A stretch of DNA of 36,208 nt from Candidatus Krumholzibacteriota bacterium (GTDB taxonomy: Bacteria > Krumholzibacteriota > Krumholzibacteriia > LZORAL124-64-63). The position numbers were made by a program, and so were the translations under genes. The DNA lies in contig JAJRWA010000010.1 in NCBI GenBank assembly GCA_024277025.1, positions 1 through 36,208 of the forward strand, given 5' to 3'. Positions 24,932 through 33,505 of this stretch are shown here, one piece after another (the first letter of the stretch is position 1; every line of letters starts with the position of its first letter). The notes below the pieces were generated by a model, which saw only the letters and a list, made by a program, of their open reading frames with translations, did not search any database and was not told where the DNA came from.

Positions 24932-25713
24932 TAGGTCATGGCCTCGGACATGTGTTCGTTCAGCTGCCGCACGCGGGTGGCGTCAGACGGGTGGGTGCTC
25001 ATGAACTCGGGGGGCTTCTGGCCACCGCCCGCAGCCATGCGTTCCCAGAACACGGGAGCCTGCTGCGGATCGTAGCCGGCCATGGCCATGAAGACCAACC
25101 CCATGTGATCGGCCTCGGACTCGTGCTGACGGCTGTACGGCAACATGGCCCCATACTGCGCGCCCACCGCGAAGACCGACAGGTAGATCGCCTGCGTCTC
25201 GGCGGGCTTATCCTTCACAGCCTGATTCAGCGCCATGCCCCCCATCTGCAGAGCCATCTGGTGACTCATGCGTTCGCTGCCGTGCTTGGCGATGGCGTGG
25301 GCCACTTCGTGTCCCATCACCACCGCTACGCCGGTTTCATCCTGGCAGACCGGCAGGATGCCCGTGTAGAAGGCCACCTTGCCACCCGGCATGCACCAGG
25401 CGTTCACCTGGTCGGACTCGATCAGATGGAATTCCCAGTCATAGCCCTGCAGGTAGCCGGACCGGCCCTGTTGGGCAAAGTACTGCTCAACCGCTCGTTG
25501 GATGCGGCGCCCTACCCGCTCAACCATGGCCGTGGCCTGAAGGTCGTCGCTCAGCTGACTCTCGGCAATGACCTGGTCGTATTGTTGAAAACTCATGGCG
25601 TTCATTTCGCCGTCGGAGATCAGGTTGAGCTGGCGGCGGCCGGTAATCGGCACCGTGGCGCAGCCAACGACGAGGAACAGCAGCGGCAGAACAGCGAGGC
25701 GGCGGACAAGCAT
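24919..25713 (-). CDS. M48-family lipoprotein metalloprotease (LoiP/Oma1-like)
   Basis: 264 residues from the ATG at 25713, preferred over the ATG four codons upstream because GGAG lies 6 nt before it and it places MLVRRLAVLPLLFLVVGC as a clean lipoprotein signal (Cys18). The zinc site is HEVAH (135-139) with the third ligand in ESEAD (198-202). PGGKVAFYTGIL and the closing STHPSDATRVRQLNEHM are typical of periplasmic M48C proteases such as LoiP and YcaL, which take part in envelope protein quality control. Monocistronic; the upstream region has an 11-bp hairpin. Confidence 0.92.
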   Translation of the reverse strand: MLVRRLAVLPLLFLVVGCATVPITGRRQLNLISDGEMNAMSFQQYDQVIAESQLSDDLQATAMVERVGRRIQRAVEQYFAQQGRSGYLQGYDWEFHLIESDQVNAWCMPGGKVAFYTGILPVCQDETGVAVVMGHEVAHAIAKHGSERMSHQMALQMGGMALNQAVKDKPAETQAIYLSVFAVGAQYGAMLPYSRQHESEADHMGLVFMAMAGYDPQQAPVFWERMAAGGGQKPPEFMSTHPSDATRVRQLNEHMSEAMTYYKP

Positions 25714-25793
25714 CGGATTCTCCATATTCAGGCTGGGTGATTGGGCACCGGATCACTGCTCGTCATTCTAGACGCGAACCCGCCGACTTGCAA

Positions 25794-25823
25794 TTGGCCG
25801 ATTCGTCCCCTAGAATCGGCCGA
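25794..25823. repeat. 11-bp inverted repeat between divergent lipoprotein genes
   Basis: 25794-25804 pairs with 25813-25823 (core GGCCGATTC with GAATCGGCC, one G-T pair further out) around an eight-base loop. It lies between the divergent M48 and Gly-rich lipoprotein genes. No T-run follows on either strand, so it is more likely an operator or a leader structure than a terminator. Confidence 0.45.
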
Positions 25824-25872
25824 TATCCGCACGATACCTTCAGTCAGGCGCACCGGGAAAGTATTTCAGGCC

Positions 25873-27345
25873 ATGCCCAGCAAGAGGTCGACAATCCGTC
25901 TGATTCTGGTCGTCCTTGGCCTGGGCCTGTCGGCTTGCGGACCGGACAGCGAGATCCGGACCGTCTCCCACCGGAACGAGTATCTCCATGTGGCCTATGA
26001 CGGATACAACGGTGACGACGGCACGGCTGATTCCCCCCTGAGCTATCCGGCCAACGCCGTCGAGAAAGCCTTTGTCGAAGGCTACCGTGGGGTGAAGATT
26101 GCGGCCGGCGACTTCGGCCTGGCGTTCAACGGGGTGGCCCTGAAGTTCTATGGCGGCATTGACATTATCGGCGGCTGTGACCGCAGCACGTGGGAACCGG
26201 TGCCGGGGCGGTACTCCAGGGTCTCGACTCTCGGGCGCCCCATCCAGGCGCTGGGGATCCGCACCCCGACCCTGATTCAAGGACTCGAAATCGTCGGTAG
26301 CCCGACCAGCACCAATCGCCCCACCTCCAGTACCGTCTATCTGGATGGCTGCGGACCTGGCCTGCGGTTCGAGTTCTGCCGCTTCGTCAGTACCCCGGGC
26401 CACGGATTCAGTGATCGCCCCGAAGACCGCCAGCCACCGCATCCGGTCTTCCCGCCGCAGGCCGGCGGGCAGGGAACCTGCGACACCGCCGTGCATGTTC
26501 CCGGCGGCGATTCCGGCTGGAGCGGCTGCCCTGGAGGACGTGGCGGCGAGGGCGGGTTGCCCGGGGCCGCCGGCGACGACGGCCGCTCCGGTTGCGACTA
26601 TTATGCCGACGGCGGTGCCGGTGGCCCGCCCGGAGAGCCCGGGCTCGACGGTCAGGATGGCAAGGACGGAACAGACGGCGAACACGGGAAGGCTGTTGCC
26701 GGGCTGGGCAGGATTGAGAACGGCAACCTCACGCCGGCCCGCGGCGAGGGCTCGAGCCGGGCCAGCGACGGCTCCGGTGGCGGCGGCGGCGGCGGCGGTG
26801 GTGGTTCGGACACCGGCAGCGGCAACGGCGGCGGGGCCGGCGGCACCGGCGGTCAGGGCTGCTACGGTGCCGACGGTGGCAATGGCGGCGGTCATTCCAT
26901 CGGCGTGATCTGCATCAACAGCGCGGTGGTTTTCAGCAACTGCGCTTTCATCGCCGCCGACGGCGGTCGCGGCGAGGACGGACAGGGTGGCGGCCCGGGT
27001 GCCGCAGGCTGTGACGGAGCGCCCGGCGGTGAAGCCTGCCCCGGCTTGCTGGGCCGTGGCGGACACGGCGGCCGCGGTGGAGACGGCGGCGCCTCGGGCG
27101 GCGGCGGCGGCGGCAACGGCGGCAGCAGCATCGGCTTGCTCGAAGCAGGCGCGATCCACCCCATGGTTGATGCCACCTGTACCTTTGCCGTCGGCCAGCC
27201 CGGCGAGCCCGGCCAGGGAGGTTCGGGCGGCAATCATGAATCCCGGGCCGAATCGGGCTATGCCGGTGAAGCGATCGAGCGGCTGGTTCTGCCAGCCTGG
27301 GAGAAAATCAAGAAAGGGGTCCATCATCTGGAAATCCAGCATTAG
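25873..27345 (+). CDS. Gly-rich, collagen-like lipoprotein
   Basis: 490 residues from the ATG at 25873. MPSKRSTIRLILVVLGLGLSAC is a lipoprotein signal (lipobox LSAC). Residues about 35-190 resemble DUF1565-type surface proteins: DGYNGDDGTADSPLSYP, then short beta-helix-like repeats (KFYGGIDIIGGCDRSTWE). About 200-460 is very Gly-rich with Cys pairs, including a collagen-type Gly-X-Y run (GEPGLDGQDGKDGTDGEHGK) and ten consecutive glycines. Two islands of beta-helix sequence (VICINSAVVFSNCAFIAADG) interrupt it. Probably surface exposed and structural or adhesive. The next gene, a FadL-like barrel, overlaps or abuts its end, so the two are likely co-transcribed. Confidence 0.85.
   Translation: MPSKRSTIRLILVVLGLGLSACGPDSEIRTVSHRNEYLHVAYDGYNGDDGTADSPLSYPANAVEKAFVEGYRGVKIAAGDFGLAFNGVALKFYGGIDIIGGCDRSTWEPVPGRYSRVSTLGRPIQALGIRTPTLIQGLEIVGSPTSTNRPTSSTVYLDGCGPGLRFEFCRFVSTPGHGFSDRPEDRQPPHPVFPPQAGGQGTCDTAVHVPGGDSGWSGCPGGRGGEGGLPGAAGDDGRSGCDYYADGGAGGPPGEPGLDGQDGKDGTDGEHGKAVAGLGRIENGNLTPARGEGSSRASDGSGGGGGGGGGGSDTGSGNGGGAGGTGGQGCYGADGGNGGGHSIGVICINSAVVFSNCAFIAADGGRGEDGQGGGPGAAGCDGAPGGEACPGLLGRGGHGGRGGDGGASGGGGGGNGGSSIGLLEAGAIHPMVDATCTFAVGQPGEPGQGGSGGNHESRAESGYAGEAIERLVLPAWEKIKKGVHHLEIQH
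26776..26805 (+). repeat. GGY trinucleotide tract coding ten glycines
   Basis: Ten consecutive GGC/GGT codons, six of them GGC in a row. Slippage would add or remove glycines without shifting the frame, so length variation rather than on-off switching is expected. Confidence 0.7.
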
Positions 27346-28735
27346 GTCGGGCGCCCTGTTGGCGTTGGCGGTTTGGCTGGCAGCCGGCAGCGCCCTGGCC
27401 CAGGATGCGCACTACTGGGACAACCAGTACGGCACAACCGCTGAACTTCTGGGCGGACTGGTGGTTGGCAGTGCGACCGACCTGAGCGCCACTTTCTACA
27501 ACCCGGGCTGGGTCGCCCTGAACAACCAGCCCTCCCTGTTGCTGACGACCAAGGCGGTCGAAGCCTACCAGGTCAAGATCAGCAATGGACTGGGCCGGGG
27601 TATTGACCCGGTGAGCAATACGATCACGCCGTCGCCGGGCTATATCGCGGGTCGGTTCTCGCTGGGCAAGGACTACGGCTGGAAATGGGCCTATACCTAT
27701 CTGCAGCGGGTTCAGTTTCGCTTCGACGCCTCGGGGCTGCGCATCGACAGCAACGAGGCGCCGCCGGCGACAGGCAACCTCTGGTTCAGCGGCGAGGCCT
27801 TTCGTGACGCGCGGCTGGACGAAAGCTGGTACGGAGTGACTTTCGCCCGCAGAGTGGCCGACAACGTCGCCATCGGCTTCTCACCGTATGTGGCCCAGCG
27901 CTCCCAGCGCTCACGCACACAGGTCTCCGCCCAGGCTCTGGACGCCGCCTCGACCTCCTCAACCGGGTTCTTGGTCGATGACTACACGTACTGGAATGTG
28001 CGCCTGCTGATGAAAATGGGTGTCGCCGTCGAATGGGAGAAATGGACGGCCGGCTTGGCGATCACAACACCGAGCCTCAGCATCATGGGCAGTGGTTCCG
28101 TCTACCAGAACGTGTCCCTGGCCGGAGACTATCTGCCCGAATCCCCCGGAATCGACCCGCCCTACCTGCAGGCCAATTACCAGGAGAGCCTGGGTGCCAC
28201 CTGGATATCCCCACTGTCGATTGCGGCTGGCGGCGCGTTTCGCGTGGGACCGACCCGGATTCACGTCACCTTTGAATGGTTCGACGCCGTCTCCCGCTAT
28301 GAGGTCCTCTCGCCGGAGCCCTATGAAATCCAGTCCGTCCCGGGCGAGTTCGACCGGTACAATCTGGACTACGCGGCCAAGAACGTCTTGAATTTTGGAC
28401 TGGGCCTGGATCGCTCCTTCTCTGAAGATTTCTCGGTCTACGCCTCTTACCGCCGGGACAACACGGCCACGCCAACGGAACTTGGCGGCGAACTGAGCAT
28501 TGGTGTCTGGGACTTGAATCATGTCTCGGGCGGTGCCTCGTTCCAGCTGCTGAGTTTGGAGTTCACGGCCGGACTGCAGTACAGTTGGGGCAACGATCTC
28601 ACGAACAATTTCGTCGATTTTCGGAATGATGAGACCGGCGAGATCAACGGTCAGTTGACAAATCAGCCGATTTCCTTCAAGCGCCTGAAGGCCCTGCTGG
28701 GATTCAATCTCCCATTTGCCGTTCCCGTCGACTAG
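27326..28735 (+). CDS. FadL/OmpP1-like outer-membrane beta-barrel with no canonical start codon
   Basis: About 469 residues. After a signal peptide (IWKSSIRSGALLALAVWLAA, cleaved near ALAQ) the mature protein opens YGTTAELLGGLVVGSATDLS then ATFYNPGWVAL, the hallmark of OmpP1/FadL-like transporters and related barrels, followed by alternating strands to the C-terminus. The start is odd: no ATG, GTG or TTG lies at a sensible place. The best ribosome site, AAAGGGG at 27313-27319, precedes ATC codons at 27323 and 27326; ATT at 27341 overlaps the upstream TAG. The nearest ATG (27260) would add a 22-residue n-region inside the upstream gene. I give the ATC at 27326 as the working start. Likely imports a hydrophobic substrate. 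Confidence 0.85.
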   Translation: MWKSSIRSGALLALAVWLAAGSALAQDAHYWDNQYGTTAELLGGLVVGSATDLSATFYNPGWVALNNQPSLLLTTKAVEAYQVKISNGLGRGIDPVSNTITPSPGYIAGRFSLGKDYGWKWAYTYLQRVQFRFDASGLRIDSNEAPPATGNLWFSGEAFRDARLDESWYGVTFARRVADNVAIGFSPYVAQRSQRSRTQVSAQALDAASTSSTGFLVDDYTYWNVRLLMKMGVAVEWEKWTAGLAITTPSLSIMGSGSVYQNVSLAGDYLPESPGIDPPYLQANYQESLGATWISPLSIAAGGAFRVGPTRIHVTFEWFDAVSRYEVLSPEPYEIQSVPGEFDRYNLDYAAKNVLNFGLGLDRSFSEDFSVYASYRRDNTATPTELGGELSIGVWDLNHVSGGASFQLLSLEFTAGLQYSWGNDLTNNFVDFRNDETGEINGQLTNQPISFKRLKALLGFNLPFAVPVD

Positions 28736-28769
28736 ATTGGGCGAACAATCGCCTTCGAAAGGAAGAGCC

Positions 28770-29510
28770 ATGAACAGCAATCAGGACCCTCATCGCCCGG
28801 AGGCCCGGGCCATGGCCGCGAGTTTCGACGAAATGCGCCAGGCGGGCGTCGCGGCGTCGGCCGAGGAACGCGGACTATTCATCGTGCGGGTCTACGGACA
28901 CCTGCTGGCGGCCATCGCCGCCTTCACCTTGTTCGAGGTCTACCTGTTCAAGTCCGGCCAGGCCGAAGCCATCGCCCGCGCGCTGATGGGCGTCAACTGG
29001 CTGCTGGTGCTGGGCGGCTTCATGGTCGCCGGCTGGCTGGCCCGGGGCCTGGCCGCACGGGCCGGCGGCATCGGGATGCAGTATGCGGGCCTGGCCCTGT
29101 ACGTGGTGGCCCAGGGCATTATTTTCGTGCCCATGCTCTACATCGCCGAATACTACTCGGGCGGCGGGGTCATCCGCAGTGCCGCCATTCTGACGATGCT
29201 GGGCTTCGTCGGCCTGACCCTGGTCGTCTTCCAGACCCGCAAGGACTTCAGCTTTCTCGGCGGCCTGTTGCGGTGGGGCGGCATCCTGGCTGTGCTGGCC
29301 ATCGTCGGCGGCGTGTTCTTCGGCCTGGAACTGGGCACCTGGTTCTCGCTGGCCATGGTCGCCCTGGCCGGCGGCGCGGTGCTCCATGACACCTCGAACA
29401 TCATCCGTTACTGGCCGAATGATCGCTACGTGGGCGCCTCGCTCGAGCTTTTTGCTTCGGTGGCGCTGATGTTCTGGTACATTCTGCGCCTGTTGATGTC
29501 ACGGCGCTAG
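28770..29510 (+). CDS. Bax inhibitor-1 (YbhL/YccA) family membrane protein
   Basis: 246 residues from the ATG at 28770 (AAAGGAAGAGCC upstream). After a polar 45-residue N-terminus there are seven hydrophobic segments, with QYAGLALYVVAQGIIFVPML in the middle and the family C-terminus AVLHDTSNIIRYWPNDRYVGASLELFASVALMFWYILRLL split over the last helices, where the Asp and Tyr-Asp positions form the presumed pH/calcium gate. YccA interacts with the FtsH protease in E. coli; the role here is unknown. It follows the FadL-like gene by 34 bp and precedes pseC by 18 bp. Confidence 0.92.
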   Translation: MNSNQDPHRPEARAMAASFDEMRQAGVAASAEERGLFIVRVYGHLLAAIAAFTLFEVYLFKSGQAEAIARALMGVNWLLVLGGFMVAGWLARGLAARAGGIGMQYAGLALYVVAQGIIFVPMLYIAEYYSGGGVIRSAAILTMLGFVGLTLVVFQTRKDFSFLGGLLRWGGILAVLAIVGGVFFGLELGTWFSLAMVALAGGAVLHDTSNIIRYWPNDRYVGASLELFASVALMFWYILRLLMSRR

Positions 29511-29528
29511 CAGACGCGAAGGCGGAGC

Positions 29529-30698
29529 ATGAAAGACTACCTACCCTACGGACGCCAGTCGATCGGCGAAGAAGAAGCGCGGCGCATGCGCGACGTGCTG
29601 GAGTCCGACTGGCTGACCCAGGGACCCAAGGTCGTCGAATTCGAGGCGGGACTGAACGACCTCTGCGGTTCGCGCAACGCGATCGCCGTCTCCCACGGCA
29701 CGACGGCCCTCTACCTGGCCTGCCGGGCCGCCGGGCTCGGGCCGGGCGACCGCTTTCTCACCTCCCCGATCACCTTTGTGGCCACCGCCAACGCCGGACT
29801 GCTCTGTGGAGCGGAACCCGTGTTCGCGGATATCGACGCCAAGACCTTCAACCTCGACATGGACGAGGCCATTCGGGTCGTGAAGCAGGATTCCCGGATC
29901 AAGGTCGTCCTGCCGGTGCACATGGGCGGCCGGATGTGCGGCATGGAACAGCTGGCCACGGCCTGCCGCGAGAACGAAGTCACCATCATCGAGGATGCCT
30001 GCCACGCCATTGGCGGTCGCTGGCGTGACAGCACCGGCGCCTGGCACAATGTCGGGGACTGCGCCTTCAGTGACATGACGTGCTTCAGTTTTCATCCGGT
30101 CAAGAACCTGACCACCGGTGAAGGCGGTGCCGTGGTCACCAACGACGACGAGCTGGCCTCGCGCCTGCGCAGCCTGCGCAACCACGGCATCACGCGGGAC
30201 CCCACGCGGCTGAAGGAAGGCCGCGAGCCCTGGCACTACGAAATGCACGATCTCTCGCTGAACGGACGCCTGACTGATTTTCAGGCGGCCCTCGGCCTGG
30301 TGCAGATCGACAAGCTGCCTCGCCTGAAAAAGCGCCGCCAGGAATTGGTCCGGCGCTACGACGAAGCTTTCGCCGACCTGGACGGAGTCACGCCGCAGGC
30401 CCGCCCGGTCGAGGACGACTCCTGCTGGCACTTGATGATCATCCGCACCCGCGGCCGGACCGGACTCTATGAACACCTGCTGGAAAAGGGTATCCGGACC
30501 CAGGTCCACTACATCCCGGTGCACACGCAGCCGTATTACAAAGAGCATTTCGGCACCCGGCGCGGCGACTATCCGGTGGCCGAGAAGTACTATGCCCAGG
30601 CCCTCTCCCTGCCCCTGTTCCCGGACCTGAGCGACGCCGATCAGGATCGGGTCATCGCGGCGGTCCGCGAATTCCACCAGGCCGCGGGCGATGGTTGA
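29529..30698 (+). CDS. pseC: PseC-like sugar aminotransferase (DegT/DnrJ family)
   Basis: 389 residues, PLP-dependent. The catalytic lysine is K192 in FSFHPVKNLTTGEGG, the cofactor Asp is D156 in IIEDACHAIGG, and the N-terminal LPYGRQSIGEEEARRMRDVL with SHGTTALYLACRAAGLGPGD is characteristic of UDP-4-amino-4,6-dideoxy-N-acetyl-beta-L-altrosamine transaminase, the second step of pseudaminic acid synthesis. Its stop overlaps the next start by 8 bp, and that gene is a NeuB-PseG fusion, which supports a nonulosonic-acid-type pathway. PseB and the acetyltransferase PseH are not in the window. Confidence 0.9.
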   Translation: MKDYLPYGRQSIGEEEARRMRDVLESDWLTQGPKVVEFEAGLNDLCGSRNAIAVSHGTTALYLACRAAGLGPGDRFLTSPITFVATANAGLLCGAEPVFADIDAKTFNLDMDEAIRVVKQDSRIKVVLPVHMGGRMCGMEQLATACRENEVTIIEDACHAIGGRWRDSTGAWHNVGDCAFSDMTCFSFHPVKNLTTGEGGAVVTNDDELASRLRSLRNHGITRDPTRLKEGREPWHYEMHDLSLNGRLTDFQAALGLVQIDKLPRLKKRRQELVRRYDEAFADLDGVTPQARPVEDDSCWHLMIIRTRGRTGLYEHLLEKGIRTQVHYIPVHTQPYYKEHFGTRRGDYPVAEKYYAQALSLPLFPDLSDADQDRVIAAVREFHQAAGDG

Positions 30699-32640
30699 GT
30701 TTCTCGCCGACGTCGCCGGCAACCACAACGGTGACCGGGAACGCTGCCGCCGCCTGATCAGCGAGGCGCTCCGCATTGGCTGCGCGGCCATCCAGTTTCC
30801 CCTTTTTCGGGTCGAGCAACTGTTCGCGCCGCAGGTCCTGAAGGTCAGCGCCCCCCATCGGCAGTGGCGCCAGGAGGAACTGCCCCGGCGATTCGTACCC
30901 GAGCTGAGCGACTGGGCCCGGGAGAACGGCTTGAAGTTCGGTCTGATGGTCTTTGATCTCGACACCGTCGACGCCTGCCAGGAACACGTGGATTTTCTGG
31001 CCGTCTCGCCCTACGAACTGCCCTGGCTGGACCTGGTCGACCGCTGTGCCGACACGGGCCTGCCCCTGATCCTGGACACCGGCATGGCCGAGGCCGGCGA
31101 GACCTGGAACGCCATCCAGACCGCCCTGGAGGCCGGCTGCACCGACCTGACCATGTTGCGCAGCATCGCCCGCTATCCGGCCCCCGATCAGGTTTGCAAT
31201 CTGTCGGCGCTGGGCACGCTGCGTGAGCTGCTGGTGCGCGAATTCGCTCCTGTCTATACGGACGCGGAACTGAAGGCCGGCTGGTCGGACAACTCGGTCT
31301 CGCCGGGGGTGATCGCGCGGGCCGTCAACCACTGGGGCTGTGATACGGTCTCGTTTCGGCTGGATCTCGAAGGCGAGGGCGACAGTTTTCAGCGCGGTCA
31401 TTGTTGGCTACCCGACCGGATCGCCGAGGTCATCGCCGGCGGGTTCCTGCCGGTGCGCAAGGACAGCGACGGCAACGGCCGCCTGGCCCCCGATCCCAGC
31501 GAACTGGAAGAGCGGCGCTGGCGGGCCGATCCGGGTGACGGCCTGCGACCGGTGGCGGTGCAGCGCACACCGTGGGCCAATGCCCAGCCCGAAGCGACCA
31601 GGCGCGGGCCGGATGTCTATTTCGTCGTGACCGGACCCGGACGCGATGCCGGCAAGAGGTGTCTGGCCCTGGCCGAAAATCTGCGCGACAACCATGATGC
31701 CGACGTTTTGTTTCTGATCGACGACGGGCACCGTCAGGCGCGCCACATCGAGCGCTGCGGCTTCAATTGGGCCGGTTTCGAAGACCTGCACAACGTCGTT
31801 GCGCAGGTTGCCTTCCTGAACAATATCACTGCCGACAACGGCCCGCCGGTTTGCGTGATCGACACACCGGACGATACCGCCCAGGTGATCGCGGACCTGC
31901 GTGCCGAGGGTGTCCTGACCGTGGTTGTGGCAGGACACCCAGAGCCCGCCGCCGACCTCACGCTGGTGCCCTCTTTTGGCTGGCGGGACGGTGAGCAAGT
32001 CAGTGGGGTGGCTGGCGGCACCGGGTTCATCCTGCTGCCTGGTGAGATCATGACTTTGCGGCAGCACCGCCGGACGGTCGCTGCGGGCAGCCGATTTCCG
32101 CGCGTGGTCGTCAGTTTCGACGCCTGCCAGCCCCATGACCTGACGACGCCGATGCTGACCGCCCTGCATGAAGTCCTGCCGGACGGTGCGGTCCAGGCCG
32201 TGCTCGATCCCAGCGCGGACCGGTGCGATGTCGCCGCCCAGATCCTGGCCAGCCGCTTCCCCGCCTTCGAGATCATCGCTACGGAGGACTCTCTGGAACC
32301 GATCCTGGCCACCGCCGATCTGGTGATCACCAGGCCGGACCTGACGGCCCTGGCAGCGCTGAGCCTGGCGGTGCCGGTGCTGATCATGGCGGACGATCCG
32401 GGTGCGTCGGCGATGACGGCCGACCTGGTCGCAAGCGGTGCTGCCGTTGATCTCGGCACCCATCCCGAACTGACTGATGAGCAGTTGGCGTCCCACTTGC
32501 GGTCGGTGTTGACAGACCCGGACCGGCTGTCCCGGCTGCGCTTCCATGCCCGGGAACTGGCGGCCGGGCCTCTTGACGGCCACGGCGCAGCCCGGGCCGC
32601 CGATCGCATCATGCAACTGATGCCTGACGACCGGCCGTAG
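30691..32640 (+). CDS. NeuB-like / PseG-like fusion protein, active sites diverged
   Basis: 649 residues. About 1-250 is a NeuB/PseI-type barrel (FLADVAGNHNGDRERCRRLI, LILDTGMAEAGE, SIARYPAPDQVCNLSALGTL, AGWSDNSVSPGVIARAV); 265-295 has a WRADPGDGLRP tail instead of the antifreeze-like domain. About 306-649 resembles PseG, the GT-B-fold UDP-sugar hydrolase (TGPGRDAGKRCLALAENL, VCVIDTPDD, VITRPDLTALAALSLAVPV). In the known pathway PseG acts just before PseI, so the fusion joins consecutive steps. Oddities: the NeuB lysine contexts VKFQ and EKHFT read IQFP and SFRL, and the PseG catalytic His of GxGHxxRC is absent (GRDAGKRC). It may act on a different sugar or be partly non-catalytic. Overlaps pseC by 8 bp. 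Confidence 0.82.
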   Translation: MVEFLADVAGNHNGDRERCRRLISEALRIGCAAIQFPLFRVEQLFAPQVLKVSAPHRQWRQEELPRRFVPELSDWARENGLKFGLMVFDLDTVDACQEHVDFLAVSPYELPWLDLVDRCADTGLPLILDTGMAEAGETWNAIQTALEAGCTDLTMLRSIARYPAPDQVCNLSALGTLRELLVREFAPVYTDAELKAGWSDNSVSPGVIARAVNHWGCDTVSFRLDLEGEGDSFQRGHCWLPDRIAEVIAGGFLPVRKDSDGNGRLAPDPSELEERRWRADPGDGLRPVAVQRTPWANAQPEATRRGPDVYFVVTGPGRDAGKRCLALAENLRDNHDADVLFLIDDGHRQARHIERCGFNWAGFEDLHNVVAQVAFLNNITADNGPPVCVIDTPDDTAQVIADLRAEGVLTVVVAGHPEPAADLTLVPSFGWRDGEQVSGVAGGTGFILLPGEIMTLRQHRRTVAAGSRFPRVVVSFDACQPHDLTTPMLTALHEVLPDGAVQAVLDPSADRCDVAAQILASRFPAFEIIATEDSLEPILATADLVITRPDLTALAALSLAVPVLIMADDPGASAMTADLVASGAAVDLGTHPELTDEQLASHLRSVLTDPDRLSRLRFHARELAAGPLDGHGAARAADRIMQLMPDDRP

Positions 32641-32680
32641 CAGGACCCTGCCAACCATTGCCAAGCGTTGTATTCTGAAC

Positions 32681-32694
32681 TCAGGTGCACCTGA
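32681..32694. repeat. perfect 14-bp palindrome at the ArsC 3' end
   Basis: TCAGGTGCACCTGA is its own reverse complement and includes the ArsC stop codon. It sits in the 40-bp gap between convergent genes. No T-run follows; possibly chance or a weak operator. Confidence 0.3.
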
Positions 32695-33118
32695 TCAGCG
32701 ATGCCGGCATCTGCGCCACGAAGTCCCGGATCTCATCCCGCACGCGGACGTAGTGGGTGAGCGCTTCCGTCTCGTTCGCAGCATCGCGGGCAAGATGCGG
32801 CGGATCCGGGAAACTGTGGTGCACCATGACCGCAGTACCAGGAAAGACGGGGCAGCTTTCGCGCGCGTTGTCGCACACCGTGACCACGACATCGAATTTC
32901 ACGCCGGCCAGTTCAGCAACATTCTGTGAACGGTGCTGAGAGATATCCACGCCCGCGGCAGCCATGGCCCGGACCGCCAGCGGGTTCAGGCCGTGGGTTT
33001 CGATGCCGGCCGACCAGACGTCCATGACGTCGGACTTCAGGGCGCGCGCCCAGCCTTCGGCCATCTGGCTGCGGCACGAGTTGCCGGTGCAGAGAAAGAG
33101 GACCTTGAGTCGCTTCAT
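32681..33118 (-). CDS. arsC: thioredoxin-coupled arsenate reductase
   Basis: 145 residues of the low-molecular-weight phosphatase fold. The P-loop is C10-TGNSC-R16 and the relay cysteines are C82 and C89 (VCDNARESCPVFPG), exactly the numbering of the pI258-type ArsC, in which C10 attacks arsenate and C82/C89 form the disulfide reduced by thioredoxin. It makes arsenite from arsenate in the cytoplasm. The start ATG overlaps the preceding stop as ATGA. Last gene of a six-gene operon whose other members include two thioredoxin-like proteins, plausible electron donors. Confidence 0.94.
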   Translation of the reverse strand: MKRLKVLFLCTGNSCRSQMAEGWARALKSDVMDVWSAGIETHGLNPLAVRAMAAAGVDISQHRSQNVAELAGVKFDVVVTVCDNARESCPVFPGTAVMVHHSFPDPPHLARDAANETEALTHYVRVRDEIRDFVAQMPASLIRCT

Positions 33119-33489
33119 CGTGCACCCCCGGCGCTGGTGTCGGCGGTCATCGCATCGAACTGACCTGCCAGGGCGGCCTGGATGGCCTGGCGCACATAGT
33201 CACGATAGGCCACCGGCGCCTCGGACAATTCCCAGATCCGCTCCAGACTGCGCCAGAGGACCAGCTGGGCCTCGTCGTCCAGTTCGGCCACCACCAGGGT
33301 CGGGCCGGTGACATCGAACTCGGTGACGAAATGTTCCTGGCCGGGATCGTCCACGTCGATCGTATACATGGCCAGCACACCGCTGTCCACCTCGGGCTGG
33401 AAATCCAGATCCACCGTTTCGACCGTCATCGATTCCATGTCGCGGCAGGTTTGGCAGCGGATGTGATTGTGCAGGTAATAGACAGCCAC
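33115..33489 (-). CDS. ArsF-like CxxC protein of the arsenic operon
   Basis: 124 residues, starting GTG at 33489 with GGAG about 9 nt before. The N-terminus VYYLHNHIRCQTCRDMESM holds a CxxC (C12, C15) like the VYxFHGxxRCxTCxxIE motif of proteins annotated as ArsF, reported as part of nitroaromatic-arsenical reduction systems. The rest is a soluble alpha/beta domain. Lies between arsC and the CcdA-like gene, overlapping arsC by 4 bp. It probably passes electrons by thiol exchange; the substrate here is not shown. Confidence 0.72.
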   Translation of the reverse strand: MAVYYLHNHIRCQTCRDMESMTVETVDLDFQPEVDSGVLAMYTIDVDDPGQEHFVTEFDVTGPTLVVAELDDEAQLVLWRSLERIWELSEAPVAYRDYVRQAIQAALAGQFDAMTADTSAGGAR

Positions 33490-33505
33490 TTCCGGCGACT
33501 CCTGT

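Noticed and set aside
24969..25725. ATG at 25725 as the M48 protease start
   Set aside because: The ATG four codons downstream has GGAG at ideal spacing and gives a cleaner lipoprotein signal.
26652..26846. Proline-rich minus-strand frame
   Set aside because: Antisense of the polyglycine tract, with no independent support.
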